Shown in pieces: positions 1 to 10,701 of a DNA stretch of 64,000 nucleotides (position 1 is the stretch's first letter; each line of letters starts with the position of its first letter). The translations under genes were made by a program, and so were the position numbers. Origin of the DNA: Paulinella micropora (Eukaryota > Cercozoa > Imbricatea > Euglyphida > Paulinellidae); NCBI GenBank assembly GCA_019918135.1, contig WBZZ01001140.1, positions 77,501-141,500 on the forward strand, read 5' to 3'. The notes under the pieces are model-generated. The model was not told the DNA's origin. It was given only the letters and a program-made list of their open reading frames with translations, and made no database searches.

Positions 1-479
1 CCACCATCGACTCCCTACGCCGGCGCCTACTGCGGAATAAGAAGCCCTCAATTAGTGAACCAAAGCCCGCGTCAGCGACATTAGCACGCTCCACCAGCGA
101 CGAGTCAACCCCTATTATTGCCGAAGAAGAAGCTTCTCAGCGTAGTAGGCAGCAATCGACTGAAGAGCCGCTCGAAGCTTCTCAGCGCAGTAGACAGCAG
201 TCGACTGAAGAGCCATCGCTCGATGCGCAGTTGGCAGCAATCGAGGCAGCAGGAGTCCATGCTGCTGAGGGCTCAGATGCGTCTAAAAAGGAGGAAAAAC
301 TGCCGGAGGTGCCTGCAAGCGAACAAAACGATGATGATGACGAAAATGATGACAATAACGATGACGATGACGACTTTTCGGATGCCGATGACCGAGGCAG
401 CGTGAATTCTTTGTCTGATCGTGACTTGCTTGACGCTGATCTTGTCGGCACTTATTTGAGAAATGCAGAATTCGAATAA
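1..479 (+). CDS. C-terminal part of an acidic, low-complexity protein (5' end outside window)
   Basis: One frame is open from the left window edge to a TAA at 477-479, so this is the end of a longer gene. The roughly 158 visible residues hold two near-identical copies of a segment around SQRSRQQSTEEP (about 135-215), an Ala-rich stretch, then a run of Asp, Asn and Glu (about 327-375), and the tail LRNAEFE. No enzymatic domain is visible. The codon use is GC-richer than in the viral elements downstream, which suits a host or retrotransposon gene. Its function is unknown. Confidence 0.5.
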   Translation, partial: TIDSLRRRLLRNKKPSISEPKPASATLARSTSDESTPIIAEEEASQRSRQQSTEEPLEASQRSRQQSTEEPSLDAQLAAIEAAGVHAAEGSDASKKEEKLPEVPASEQNDDDDENDDNNDDDDDFSDADDRGSVNSLSDRDLLDADLVGTYLRNAEFE

Positions 480-588
480 GATATCAATGCAGAGCGATCA
501 CTGGTACGAATATCTTCAACTTTCGGGAAAATTCACGTAAATTTATATTATTTAGACATTGTATTACTGTATATATACATAACTGGCC

Positions 589-675
589 CCGCCTGGGACT
601 CGAACCCGCTCTCTTGCCCAAGCCAATCCGCTTGGTAACTACTAACTGCTAGCTGGACCGCCCAGGCGATGCCCA
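589..675 (-). repeat. tRNA-like (SINE-type) sequence
   Basis: The minus strand contains GGGTTCGAGTCCC, a textbook B box (T-arm) of RNA polymerase III genes, and upstream of it a short stem-loop (CCAAGC..GCTTGG) resembling an anticodon arm. The acceptor and D arms do not fold into a convincing cloverleaf, so a tRNA-derived repeat is likelier than a functional tRNA. It lies in a repeat cluster with microsatellites and a second tRNA-like unit at 1679-1754. Confidence 0.35.
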
Positions 676-824
676 ACGAAACATGTATATGAAATTTTTT
701 CTTTAGTATTTATTATTATTAAAATCTCATGTCGCTAATTTCTTGTTGCAAACTAGTTTTCTCTTTCCCTTTCTTTCTTCTTTTCCCTTCTCTTTTTTCT
801 TGAAAGTCTTTGGATTTTCCTTTA

Positions 825-854
825 ATAATAATAATAATAATAATAACAATAATA
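825..854. repeat. (AAT)n microsatellite
   Basis: A short run of AAT units with one AAC interruption. Further AAT tracts of the same kind lie at 1231-1252, 1265-1290, 1463-1490 and 1754-1818. Confidence 0.8.
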
Positions 855-954
855 GACTTATCAGTCAATTGGCCTTTGATCCTGTCGGACATGTGCCTCC
901 ATTGGTAGCACGGGGCCGTTCGGTGACGCGGCTCCGCTCCAAAGACTAATAATA

Positions 955-1235
955 ATATTGCTGTTGACATTCAAGACAACAAAAAAAATTGATTTTTCTG
1001 TTTTGGTTGGAATTTCAGTTTTGGTTGGAATTTTGATTTTGGGTGAAAATTTGAATTTTTCAAATTAACGGCTATATTCGTCCGCAAAATATCGTAAATT
1101 TTCGCGAAATGTTACCGTTAAATTTGAAAATTTGAATTTTGTCACAAAAATGAAAAACTGTCACAAAAATGAAAATCTGACACAAAAATGAAAAACTAAT
1201 TTTTGTTGTTGTCTTGAATGTCAACAGCAATAATA
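955..1235. repeat. Inverted repeat with short internal repeats
   Basis: The segment at about 957-985 (ATTGCTGTTGACATTCAAG and onward through ACAACAAAAA) recurs inverted at about 1203-1231, so the block can fold into a large hairpin. The loop has several copies of a TGTCACAAAAATGAAAA-type unit (1139-1195) and related TTTTGGTTGGAATTT units (1001-1040). There is no coding potential. It may be a small non-autonomous transposon with terminal inverted repeats. Confidence 0.5.
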
Positions 1236-1290
1236 ATAATAATAATAATAGTGTATCTCTCCCTAATAATAATAATAATAATAATAATAG
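1231..1290. repeat. Two (AAT)n tracts separated by AGTGTATCTCTCCCT
   Basis: Two adjacent AAT runs are each followed by AGTGTATCTC. A similar AAT run followed by AGTGCTTCTC occurs at 1463-1496. The shared downstream word suggests copies of one repeat family with an AAT tail, not independent microsatellites. Confidence 0.6.
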
Positions 1291-1621
1291 TGTATCTCCT
1301 GCCAATTGCTGAGCCAAAAGGCCATGTGCATCCAGTCCTCCATTCCATAAGGAAAGTCTCCACACCAATCGGTGGAATAAAGGAAGTGACGGCATAGAAC
1401 ATTACTCTAGGAGCTTTATACCAATCAGCCAATGGAAAGGACCGATGGCCTATGTACTCCCTAATAATAATAATAATAATAATGATAGTGCTTCTCTGTC
1501 AATGGCTGATGCATTTCTGCACATGCGCCTCCATCGTCTCACCCGTGAGGGGAGTACGAAGAATTGACGATAAGCTCTAATGACACCCCCGCAAGGGCAG
1601 TTCCAACACTTCCAGACGGGC

Positions 1622-1680
1622 CGGTATGTTCAATGAAAATACTGGTCCAGACGGATCGGTATGTTCAATGAAAATACTGG
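1622..1680. repeat. Tandem 24-bp direct repeat
   Basis: A unit beginning CGGTATGTTCAATGAAAATA occurs twice, at 1622-1645 and 1657-1680, directly beside the tRNA-like sequence at 1679-1754. Confidence 0.6.
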
Positions 1681-1754
1681 TGGCACCGACGGGAATCGAA
1701 CTGGCGACAGGGCCCAGATGGTAGAACTTGACCACTGGGCTATCACGGTGTCCA
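1679..1754 (-). repeat. tRNA-derived SINE-like head with A and B boxes
   Basis: On the minus strand TAGCCCAGTGG matches the RNA polymerase III A box and AGTTCGATTCC matches the B box, about 30 bp apart as in tRNAs. The ends pair only partly (GGACACC against GGTGCCA), and there is no good anticodon arm, so this looks like a tRNA-derived repeat and not a working tRNA. A long (AAT)n tract abuts its 5' side (1754-1818). Confidence 0.5.
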
Positions 1755-1766
1755 ATAATAATAATG

Positions 1767-1818
<52 letters not shown>
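1754..1818. repeat. (AAT)n microsatellite
   Basis: About 20 AAT units with a few interruptions. Confidence 0.85.
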
Positions 1819-1989
1819 TAAAATACGTTTGATTTTTTTTCTCCCCTTTTGTATCTGTGATACCGGGCCGCCCGGTATTTCTATTTTACTCTTACGCTTC
1901 CCACTTATTCCTACCAGTGGCAAGTATTTGCTTGTTAAAGGTGTTTGCGTAAAACTTCATTTATTAAAAAAAAATTTAAAAAAATAATA

Positions 1990-2290
1990 AAAATAAAAAG
2001 AACTTTAAGAAAAAGAAAAATTTTAGAAGGAAAAAATGTTAGACCTATTAATATAATTAACCGGATAGTTAGTATGGGCCGGCATATGTAATGTGTGTCG
2101 TTAGAGCCATTACGTATGTCCGGCCTAGTATATAATTGGCCCGTCCCTTGGCGCCCTTTTCTCAATAAAGTATCTACTGTAGGACACAGCAAGTATACTG
2201 CAGATTATTAAGTTAGTCTCACAGGTTATAGAGCCTTGTAGCCTGAACGTTAGGTCTAGTAGACTTTATTCACTTATTACGTACTATCGG
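1990..2290 (+). repeat. LTR-like stretch upstream of a gag-like gene
   Basis: This gene-free stretch has features of an LTR. A GGCCGGCATATGTAATG word is mirrored by CATTACGTATGTCCGGCC (about 2078-2126), and AATAAA follows at about 2163. It lies upstream of a gag-like reading frame at 2572. A second LTR copy is not visible, so the call is tentative. Confidence 0.3.
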
Positions 2291-2293
2291 GGC

Positions 2294-2460
2294 GTGCGAA
2301 AGGCTGCCACCGAATATACAAACAGGTCTACGTGCGGAAGGCTGTCGCCAAATATTTAAATCTGGTGTGTGTGCGTAAGGCTACCACCAGTCTGGTGTGT
2401 GTGCGGAAGGCTACCACCAGTCATACTAAGTGGATTGTGCGGAAGGCTGCCACTTAGTCG
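2294..2460. repeat. Five degenerate copies of a GTGCGGAAGGCTGCCACC-type repeat
   Basis: Copies start at about 2295, 2333, 2371, 2401 and 2438, spaced irregularly by 30-39 bp. One inverted copy (TTGGCAGCCTTCCGCAC) appears far to the right at 27057-27073, beyond the retroelement remains and element 1. That suggests the sequences on both sides belonged to one larger repeat unit. Confidence 0.6.
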
Positions 2461-2571
2461 TTAGTATAACTAATCATTTCCTAACTCTATCTCGCTTCTC
2501 TACTCACAGAGAAAGCAACATTTGTAGTCGAGCCTCCCTCCTACCTTCCGCCCTTGGTACGCCCGAACAAT

Positions 2572-3148
2572 ATGGCGTATCAAGGTTCTGACTTAGTAAA
2601 AATGAGGCTAAACCCTCCAAAGTTCAATCATGGAAAAGAATGGGATCTGTTTGAGTACACCTTTACATCAGTTATAGGTGTCACACACCCAGAAATCTTT
2701 TCCATAATTCCGGGCTTTGAGACTCATCCCTTAGCCAAACCTATACAACTACCTGTACGACCTGATTTCCCCTTCAGATCCACCCTTCAAATCACCTGCA
2801 AAGGAAGAGGAAGAAGAAGAGGACGAAGTAGAGACAGTAGTAGTAAAAGTAGAGGAGAAAGACAAGGGAAAGAAAGAAGAGTGTCAAGAAACTGCAAGTG
2901 CAAAAACTGCCTCTGCCCCCGCCACTGCTATACCTACGGACCAAAAATCCCAAATACCAGTGTTGACGAGGGGGAGTAAGCCGTCACCGCTATTTGCATT
3001 ACAATTTGGAGCCAGATATTACACGAAAGAGAAAGAAGCTACTTGAAGCTAAACAGATTGCTCTATGCTTTTCTACTTCAATCATGTGCTCACGATAGGA
3101 AGGTGATGACTATAATGAGGCAGGGGGATACGGACGGCGTAAAGTGTT
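2572..3148 (+). pseudogene. Gag-like retrotransposon gene, 5' part, interrupted by element 1
   Basis: The first ATG gives a frame with WDLFEYTFTSVIG at about residue 25, resembling the N-terminal fold of LTR-retrotransposon gag proteins. After a Lys/Glu-rich section (better read in the next frame, about 2790-2930) the gene reaches the element 1 insertion site. If one copy of the target duplication is removed, the frame just upstream (VKCFL) runs directly into ALKKHYGGLDL at 24472, a gag-like motif. So the element landed inside this gene. Frame changes show it was already decayed or has decayed since. Confidence 0.5.
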
Positions 3149-3154
3149 TCCTCG
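3149..3154. repeat. Target site duplication, left (TCCTCG)
   Basis: TCCTCG sits directly outside the left inverted repeat and is matched exactly at 24466-24471. Six-bp duplications are characteristic of Polinton/Maverick integration by a retroviral-type integrase. Confidence 0.9.
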
Positions 3155-3254
3155 AGTAGTATAGGGTGCCACTTCGGCACACTTTTTCAAGACATACCAC
3201 CCGCCCCCAGAGACACACACCGGCCGGTCCCGCCGGGACAAAAAGGCAACGGAC
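3155..3254 (+). repeat. Element 1 left terminal inverted repeat (100 bp)
   Basis: Starts AGTAGTATAGGGTGCCACTT. It matches the reverse complement of 24366-24465 with, as far as I can see, one mismatch (T/C in GGCCGGTCCC). Identity stops sharply at GGCAACGGAC. Confidence 0.93.
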
Positions 3255-3520
3255 GGGAAAAAGTGGCAACGGGTAAATAAAATGATACACGTAGCCTTTT
3301 TCAACATTGTACACAGTCACAGCTGTTAATTTGCGAAAAAAGAAATATAACGGGTTTTGTTGAAGTTTCTGTTAGATAGAATGAAATATAATTAATCAGC
3401 CAATACTTCAATGCGTCTGCGCGTCGATTTTTGACGCATTGACGCACGCGTTTTTGCTCTGGCGTTTGTTTCTGTTGTTTTGTCGCAGCCACATCGGGCC
3501 ATATAATATATCTTATATAA
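3255..3520. other. Gene-free subterminal region of element 1
   Basis: No convincing gene. A 63-codon minus-strand frame (3301-3492) exists but has no recognisable features. The region is AT-rich and probably carries the promoter of the gene at 3521. Confidence 0.4.
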
Positions 3521-4008
3521 ATGTCATTAAATCTTATTCCAAATAATTTAAAAGATAAAGATATATGGAAAGAACAGTTTAAGCAAATAGATGTGGTTTA
3601 AAAAAACTAAACGAAATGAAAATAAAAGCAGAGAAAGAGATAGAAAAAGACGAAGATATAATTGAGAATATGAAGAAAGAGTTAATGAAGAAGAAGGAGA
3701 GACTAGTTGCTTTGAAAGAGACGATAGAAGAAAATGAGAAGGAGAGAGACGAGATAGAAGAAGACTTAATGGAGGATAGACGAAAGAAGTTGAAGAAAAG
3801 AAAGATTGAGAGTGAAATAAGATTGATGAAGCATTGGAAGAAGCAGAATAGAGGAATGATAGAGGCAGAGGAGCTTGCCAAGATGGAAAGAATGATTGAA
3901 AGAGGAACGACATTCACAGAAGCATGTATGATGATGAAAAGATTAGATGAAATAGGGATAGACGTAGGGGAGGGCAATAGAAATATGAATAGGTCATGTA
4001 GGGGATAG
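3521..4008 (+). CDS. Coiled-coil protein of unknown function (one frameshift)
   Basis: The ATG at 3521 gives MSLNLIPNNLKDKDIW and runs to an A7 run near 3600. There the frame must shift by one base to continue as KLNEMKIKAEKEIEK and on to the stop at 4006-4008. The protein of about 160 residues is almost wholly Lys/Glu-rich heptad-like helix, ending in a less charged tail (TFTEACMMMKRLDEIGIDVG). It is the first gene inside the left inverted repeat. No family is recognised. Confidence 0.5.
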
Positions 4009-4181
4009 TTGAATATTATTTATATTAGGGAGATATTTTCAAAAGAAAGGCTTATAGCTATTGCTATAGGTTATATTTTCAAAAGCAAAATTTTATATTA
4101 AGTCCTGAGCAAGACTTTAAACTACTCCTACACATACATACATAGTTGTCCCTCCTGTGTGTGTATGTGTAGGTTGATTGA

Positions 4182-4624
4182 ATGGCTGAAGAGCAACCTC
4201 GTGAAGTCGACCCTGCTGTTGAGGCTTTGGCTGATGGAATTGGCGATATTGAAGTTAATGCACAAGCTCCAGTTGTTGAAGTTAATATTCCAGTCGAATT
4301 TCGTGCTCGTAGAGGTGCGAAGAAAGGGGCTAAGAAAGGTGGTCGACAACCAGGAACCCCGAACGAAATCAGAAGGGGCGATACGTATTATGTTCTCATC
4401 GACAAGGATGTTGGCATAGCTAAGTTTACACCGAGGAAAGGCAAGGCAGAACAGCAGTCGTTCGTTGGGGATTTAAGTCTGTGCCAAAAAATCGTGAACC
4501 GTGGTTGGCTGTGTATGAAGATGATTCGATGTCTCTTTTTTGGAAATGGGACAATATCGACAAAACATCTTCTGCTCACGAAAAATCAATCAAAACCGTT
4601 TACAAGGGTGTTTGGAATGTGTAA
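4182..4624 (+). CDS. Hypothetical protein with basic linker (one frameshift)
   Basis: The start is MAEEQPREVDPAVEAL. A low-complexity acidic N-terminus is followed by a basic GAKKGAKKGGRQPGTP stretch. Near 4455 one base appears to be missing. The next frame gives a more protein-like C-terminus (WGFKSVPKNREPWLAVYEDD and WKWDNIDKT) ending at TAA 4622-4624. The uncorrected frame gives an unlikely Cys/Leu-rich tail. The family is unknown. It lies between the coiled-coil gene and the convergently oriented integrase. Confidence 0.5.
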
Positions 4625-4712
4625 TTAATTTTCTCAATAACAATTTTTGTTCATTCATTCTAGTTTCAATATCGCCTGCAGCGATAGCTTTATTTACTTA
4701 ACTTATAATAAA

Positions 4713-5684
4713 TTATAAATCCATTATTTCTTTCTTTTTCTTAATCCGTGCACTACTGCGGATATTCTCCGGTTTTATATCTAATGACTTTAATAAGTAG
4801 CCGGTCTTTTTTTCCTTAGTTGCTTCTTTAACTTTGTCGGCTAGTTGAGGTTTAACTTCTTCAGGTTCTTGTTCGTTCATTTTGGACTTTAATAATTGTT
4901 GAGGACTGACTAGTTCGCTTTCACCAAGTATCACTTTAAAGCCTTTCCGGCCTTTCACAGTATATACTTTCTTTGAGTACTGAACATCACCCTTAGAAAA
5001 AACAGTTCTTTCTAGTTCTTTTCTAACGGTTGAGCCCTTAGGAAATTTATTAATAAGACCGGCTCTATATATTTCTTGATCATTTTTCTTTTTACCTTCA
5101 TAGACTTCCATAGGTGTGGCTTGTATTGTATTATGGTATGTATTATTCTAATTTTCCACAATTTCATAAATGTAAGGAACCCAAATGAAATTATCATTAA
5201 CTTCCCACATAAAGTTTAAATCGTTTCTTATTGTTCTAATAAATCTATCTACTATGCCCATAGTTCGGTGGTCGCCAACTTCGTTAGTTGTGTGTTGAAT
5301 TCCATTCTCTTTGAAGTATTCAGCAACTTGCCCTTTATATTCACTGCCGTTGTCAGACGTAATTCTTTTAGGTTTAGGCATTTTCTTTAATCCTTCTAAT
5401 ACTTCGCCAGTTGATTTATTTTTTATCGGTTCAATCCAACCACGACGAGAATAAACATCAATCATTACTAAACCAAAATTGTAGTTTTTGTTTCCTTTCT
5501 TAGTTGCTATTTTAGACATATCCATCAAGTCAATAAACACTTGGCTTAACGGTTCTGGCTCAGGGGCTAGTATAGTATTCCATTTTTTAGAGGGCTTAGA
5601 TTGATGGTGTATTTCAGAAGCTTCTTCAATTTTCTTTTTTTCAAGTTCTTCTTCTTCATTTTGACTATGTTTGTTGTCCATCAC
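4713..5684 (-). CDS. Retroviral-type (RVE) integrase, internal TAG stop
   Basis: Integrase of the rve superfamily, which would join the element's ends to target DNA and make the 6-bp duplication. Visible core motifs are IDLMDMSK (first Asp, about residue 51), ITSDNGSEYKG (second Asp) and HRTMGIVDRFIRTI, where the usual catalytic Glu position is Asp. The frame is open from the ATG at 5684 but has an in-frame TAG at 5148-5150, then continues in the same frame with NNTYHNTIQATPMEV, a typical integrase segment, to the stop at 4713. A basic C-terminal domain follows. The stop is a substitution, not a frameshift, so this copy is probably inactive. Confidence 0.9.
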
Positions 5685-5704
5685 CTCCTGTTTTTGGTTA
5701 TATA

Positions 5705-6217
5705 TTAGAATTTTACAAATATCTTAGATGTATCATTATTTTCTTTTTTTGCTTTCTCGGGTTGTCCTGCGTAAACATTGACATTAACACGACCAGTCTT
5801 CTTCCCTCCTTTCTTAGGTTTAGGCTGTTCCTCTTCCTCGCTTTCCTCGCTCTCACTCTCGCTTTCCTCCACTTCAGGCAGTTTCTTTTTTACCACTTTC
5901 TTCTTCTGTTTAGTCTTAATTTTCATACCCGCAACACGTCGCGCAACGATATCGACGAAATCTTGCTCTACTTCCTCATCCGAGCTGCTTTCATCACTTT
6001 TCTCGCCGTCTCTTCCATCAATCATATCCTTCGCCAACTGCTTCTTAGTGATGTGGTCCATCTTTTCATCATTGGTCATTTCTTTCGCATTCTTAGCCTC
6101 TTTCTCCGCTAGTAATTCCCTAGCCCTCTCAATCTTTCTCTGCTTAGCCTGTTGCTTCTTAGCCTCCCAACCCTTTTCAAGATTCTTCATCGCGACCTCT
6201 CTATTACCTCTTGGCAT
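5705..6217 (-). CDS. Highly charged hypothetical protein
   Basis: An intact 170-residue frame starting MPRGNREVAMKN. The N-terminal half is a Lys/Arg/Glu-rich helix, the middle has an acidic Ser/Glu segment (ESESESEESEEEE), and the tail is basic with GGKK and ends DTSKIFVKF. It is upstream of and co-directional with the integrase, and divergent from the fibre gene at 6296 with which it shares an AT-rich 78-bp intergenic region. No family recognised. Confidence 0.6.
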   Translation of the reverse strand: MPRGNREVAMKNLEKGWEAKKQQAKQRKIERARELLAEKEAKNAKEMTNDEKMDHITKKQLAKDMIDGRDGEKSDESSSDEEVEQDFVDIVARRVAGMKIKTKQKKKVVKKKLPEVEESESESEESEEEEQPKPKKGGKKTGRVNVNVYAGQPEKAKKENNDTSKIFVKF

Positions 6218-6295
6218 TTTATGACTTGATTATATTATTATACAAAATAATATTATTTAGTTTTTATTAATAAACGATTTTTTAAGAAATATAGA

Positions 6296-9200
6296 ATGAG
6301 TCAATACAAAAGTTTATTAGGATTGAATGAGCTAGCTGTTGATAGTCTAAATATAGCCAACCTTGATTTAACGAACACTAATATTATTGGCTTAAACACT
6401 GATAGAGTGCCAGAAGATGCTGACCCCGTAAATCTTTATTATACTGACGGACGATTTGATGCGAGACTAGCTACCAAATCAACATCAGACATCAAAGAAG
6501 GAAGTCGTTTATACTACACAGAGCAACGAGTTAGGGACAATGACGAAGTCAAAGCCTCAACTCAACACCGCTCTAATACAAGTAATCCGCACCAAACCAG
6601 TCTATACAATCTCATAGACACTAACATATCCGCACCAACGGTCGGGCAATACTTAACATATAATGATGTAGATGGTAAATGGAGAAATACAACCATTGGT
6701 TCAATTGATACACTCACAGATGTCATCATAACCGCACCAATAGCCACTAATAGTTATCTAACATATAATTCAAAAACTGGGTAAATAAAACCTTTCCGAT
6801 AAATGTTGATGAATTCGGCAATATTAGTATGGGCGGTAATTTGAACATAACAGGAGTTAATTTACTAAATACAAAAGATGTTGATACTTGGATATCAGAG
6901 CACGAAGTCAATAATGATAAAGTGTCAGCAGACGGCTCAATTAATACACACAGCGATGTGTTAATTACAGGCACACCAGCAGATAATCAGTTGCTCATTT
7001 ATAGCACAGGGCAATGGAGAAACACAAACTCACCTTTTCTTAGATTGGATGGTCTCGCTATGATGTTTGGAGATTTAAATATGGGAGGTTTTAATGTAGC
7101 AAATGTCGGTAATGTTGATGGTATTGATGTTTCTGCTCTTGATAGTTCCGCGGTTAAACTAACAGGCGACCAAACAATAACGGGGAATAAAATATTTACT
7201 ACTTATTTGGGTATAAAAGATTCAAATCCATTAAATACAGGTAAGCTATTCTTCAATTACAACAATAATACGGGTTCTATTTATTCGTCGGAGGTAGGTG
7301 GAGCCACGGGCTATCCACTAAGCATTGTTGGTTCAACCATAACCCTTGCTTCTACCACGGGGAGTGGGATAACATTAACTGGCAATGTTTTAAATTTTAA
7401 CAGCACGACCGCAATCAGCGGACTTCCAGCACCATTCTACCATGGCGACGCTTCAACGAAAGTATATACTGATACGAAACTGGCAAAGGACGGCACAACG
7501 GCTATGACGGGAGCATTAAATATGGGCGGTTTTGCGATTAAGAATGTAGGCAATGTTGATGGTATTGATGTTTCCGCCCTTGATACCGCAGTCGTTAAAC
7601 TAACAGGAGACCAAACTATCGGAGGAACAAAAACATTCAGCAATTCTATAACCGCGACACTTGGCATAACAGCAAATGATAAAATAACGACAGCAATAAA
7701 CAAGCCAATAATTATAGGACGAACAACAAAGGGAACAGGAGCAACTGGCGGTTTAGAATTATATGGAACAGCATCTAATGCGAACGGCCCACATATACAA
7801 TCATATATAAGCACAGACAATTATCCGACATTTCAAGTATTGAACTATTTACACGACACTATCTATATATCATTCGATTGTTATTATGATTTTACTTCTT
7901 GGAAATCTAGCGACTCGGGTTCAAGTTTTCAAATAAGTAAAGAATTTGACCAACTCAACGTTAATTACAAAGTAGCAACAGCAGGCAATAGCGTAGAAGG
8001 GATACAAACTTCTAGTGCTTTAACCATCAGCAATGTGGGGGGAGTTAAAATATTTAATGATTTACATATGAACAGCAAAAAAATCACAAACTTAGCTACA
8101 CCAACAGCGACAACGGATGGAGCAAACAAAAGTTATGTAGATACATTAGACGGACAAAATGTGAAACTAACAGGAAACCAAACCATAGCAGGAATTAAGA
8201 CATTTAGCAGTGCCCTTGAAATAACTGGAAATTCAACGAACGCAACAACAACAAAAGGAACATTCGTGGTTTTTAACTCCACAGCCAATATAGGAACTAT
8301 CGGATGCCTTGACATGGGCACGGGTGTAAATTATAACTTTGAAATAAATGCGAAAAAAATAAGTTTGATTATTGATGGGGTAATTGTCGGTTGGGTAAAT
8401 GCTTCGGGGCTGGATTGTAATAGTAGCAAAATAGCCAACCTCGGAACTCCGACATTAGCGACGGACGGAGCGACAAAAGGGTATGCGGACACATTGGACC
8501 GTCAAAATGTAAAACTAACAGGAGACCAAACAATAACGGGAATTAAAACATTCAATGGAACGAGAACAGAGATAAAATATCTAACTCTAACAAACACTGC
8601 GGATTTTAATAATGTGGATATCACTAATGGCGGAAATATAACATATAATGGGGCTCGGATATTAAACCAAAATGGAGGAGATATATTCTTTTCACAGACG
8701 TCAGGTGATTGGCAGTCTTTCTTATATACTTTAAACACTGATTCAAGCGGAACCGCCGACCAAAGAGGTTATGTATTCACGAATGTAGCATTTGATGTAA
8801 AAGGGGCGGGACTTTATATTTCAAAACTTTTGGACAATAAAAGTGCTTCGTCTGACATTGTCCGTTTTAACAATGCAGGGGGTATGCGGTTTTATGGTGC
8901 TTTGGATATGAATTCAAATAACATAACAAGTGCTGGAACAATAACAGCCAGCGGATTATTAACGGTGGATGGAGGATGTAAGTTATCTATCCAAAATAAA
9001 ACAGATGGAGGAACCGGACAAGGAATATTTATGTGGGATACAGACAAGACAGGTTGGGGTATTTATATGGCTCAGCCAGGGGCGAATAAATCATTAGGTG
9101 GAGGAACAGCAGTGGCAGGCAACGATATTTCAGGCTTTGCTATAAGATTTAGAAGTGGTTCTGCTTCGGCAGATGGTTTTGTATGGGAAAATGCTAGTGA

Positions 9201-10373
9201 GCAATTGTTAATGTCATTGAATGGGGCAAATGGAACTTTATGGACAAAGGGCTTACTAACGGCAAATGCGGGGATAACTACAACGACATTAACAACGAGC
9301 GACAACATAGTAGTAGGTGCTGGCAAAAAATATTTGTAGATAGAAGTGCGTTGGCAAATAATAAACTGGTCTTATGGGATGGAGGAACAGGTTCCACAAC
9401 TGCTTTTCTTGGTTTTGGTATCAGTAACAATACATTGATTTATAATGTTAATACCGACGATAGCCACGTATTTTATCATAGTGCGGCGACAGAATTATTT
9501 AGAATCAACAACACAGGAATTACGGCTTCAAAGGCACTAACGGCAAATGCGGGGATTACATACACAGGCACACTAACAACGGCATCAGCATCAACTAATG
9601 GGGCAAAAATAGCAATTCAAGGACAAACAGACGGGACGAATGCGAGAGGAATATTTATGTGGGACATTGGAGATTCGGCGTGGGGTATTTATATGAGCCA
9701 GTCTGGGGCAAATAAAGCATTAAGCGGAACAGGAACGGCACCAGCGAGAGGAGTAGGCGGAGGATTAACTTCTTATGCTATTAGATTTAGAGTGAATGGT
9801 TCTTCAACGAGTGGGTTCATATGGGAGAATAATTCAAATACTGCGTTAATGTCTTTGAAAGCAAGCGATGGGCAATTATGGGTATTGTCTAATCCTATTC
9901 AATATTCAGACAGGAGAAAAAAAGAAGATATAAAGGAATGTTTAGGCTTAGATTTTATTAATAAGTTAAATCCAGTCTGCTATCGTATGATTGATGACAA
10001 AAAGAAATGTAGGACTGGCTTAATACTATTAGCACAGGAACTGGAAGAAATACTAACAGAAATGGATATGCTAGATTTTGGCGGTTTTATAAAAGAAACA
10101 ATTATGGTTCCGTGTCCAAAGCAAAGAAAAGAATACGAATTGAAAGGTGTGAGTGTTAATCCAGAAGATGTTAAATGTATTGATAGTGGTGATGTCGGTT
10201 ATGGTATAGGTTATTCAGAGTTTATCGCACCATTAATTAAGGCGGTTCAACAATTGTCAGAAAAGGTAGATAATTTAGAAAAAGAAAATAAAACTTTACT
10301 TAATATATTACAAGACCAAACAAACCAATTAGCAGAAATACGAGCAGTTTTATTTCCTTCAAATGCCCCCTAG
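6296..10373 (+). CDS. Long fibre protein with S74 intramolecular chaperone (two frameshifts)
   Basis: A phage-tail-fibre-like protein of roughly 1,350 residues. The N-terminal part is unique. The shaft is built of repeated blocks of the type NVDGIDVSALD..VVKLTGDQTI.G.KTF and MGGFxIxNVGN (first copies near 7080-7200 and 7520-7650), as in trimeric beta-structured fibres. The C-terminus has a peptidase S74 / endosialidase-chaperone domain (YSDRRKKEDIKECLG...FINKLNPVCYRMID, then AQELEEIL), which in known fibres drives trimerisation and self-cleavage. A coiled coil follows. Frameshifts lie at about 6775 and 9330 in A-runs. Element 2 carries a closely related gene at 50915-54418. Confidence 0.85.
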
Positions 10374-10701
10374 ATTACACCCACCACCACCAATCATAGA
10401 GACGGAAGACCTCACACCAGAGTTGAAGAACCGTGTGCTAGATGTCCAAATTAAGCAAGAAGAAAAAAAGTTAGACCACGAATATGAGGACAGCTGGGAT
10501 TGCTGTTTGACTAAGCGAAAAACTGACAGCCGTCTTATTAAATACTTGTTTCAAATGGGTATCATTATCGCCATCATCACCCTTTGTATCGTGAGGTTGT
10601 CTGAAAAGAACTTACCGTGTGAAGTTGCTAACACTTATGTAGGTATTTTGACCTTACTCATCGGCATCTGCCTTCCTTCGCCTTCTAGTTCAAAGAAATG
10701 A
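10363..10701 (+). CDS. Small two-helix membrane protein
   Basis: An intact 112-residue protein overlapping the fibre stop by 11 bp. A proline-rich start (MPPRLHPPPPII) and a charged amphipathic helix precede two hydrophobic segments, GIIIAIITLCIVRL and TYVGILTLLIGICL. The homologue in element 2 (50576-50928) keeps DLTPELK, the CC pair, RLIKY and IVRLS, and the same overlap with its fibre gene. The conserved pairing suggests a role linked to the fibre or virion membrane, but this is inference. Confidence 0.7.
   Translation: MPPRLHPPPPIIETEDLTPELKNRVLDVQIKQEEKKLDHEYEDSWDCCLTKRKTDSRLIKYLFQMGIIIAIITLCIVRLSEKNLPCEVANTYVGILTLLIGICLPSPSSSKK

Noticed and set aside
589..675. A functional tRNA gene on the minus strand
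   Set aside because: The B box is perfect but acceptor and D arms do not pair properly; a tRNA-derived repeat fits better.
3301..3492. 63-codon minus-strand ORF next to the left repeat of element 1
   Set aside because: No domain, no neighbour overlap and no homologue in element 2; could be chance.
3548..3977. Minus-strand ORFs of 121 and 132 codons opposite the coiled-coil gene
   Set aside because: They are Ser/Phe/Leu-rich antisense shadows of the Lys/Glu-rich gene on the plus strand.
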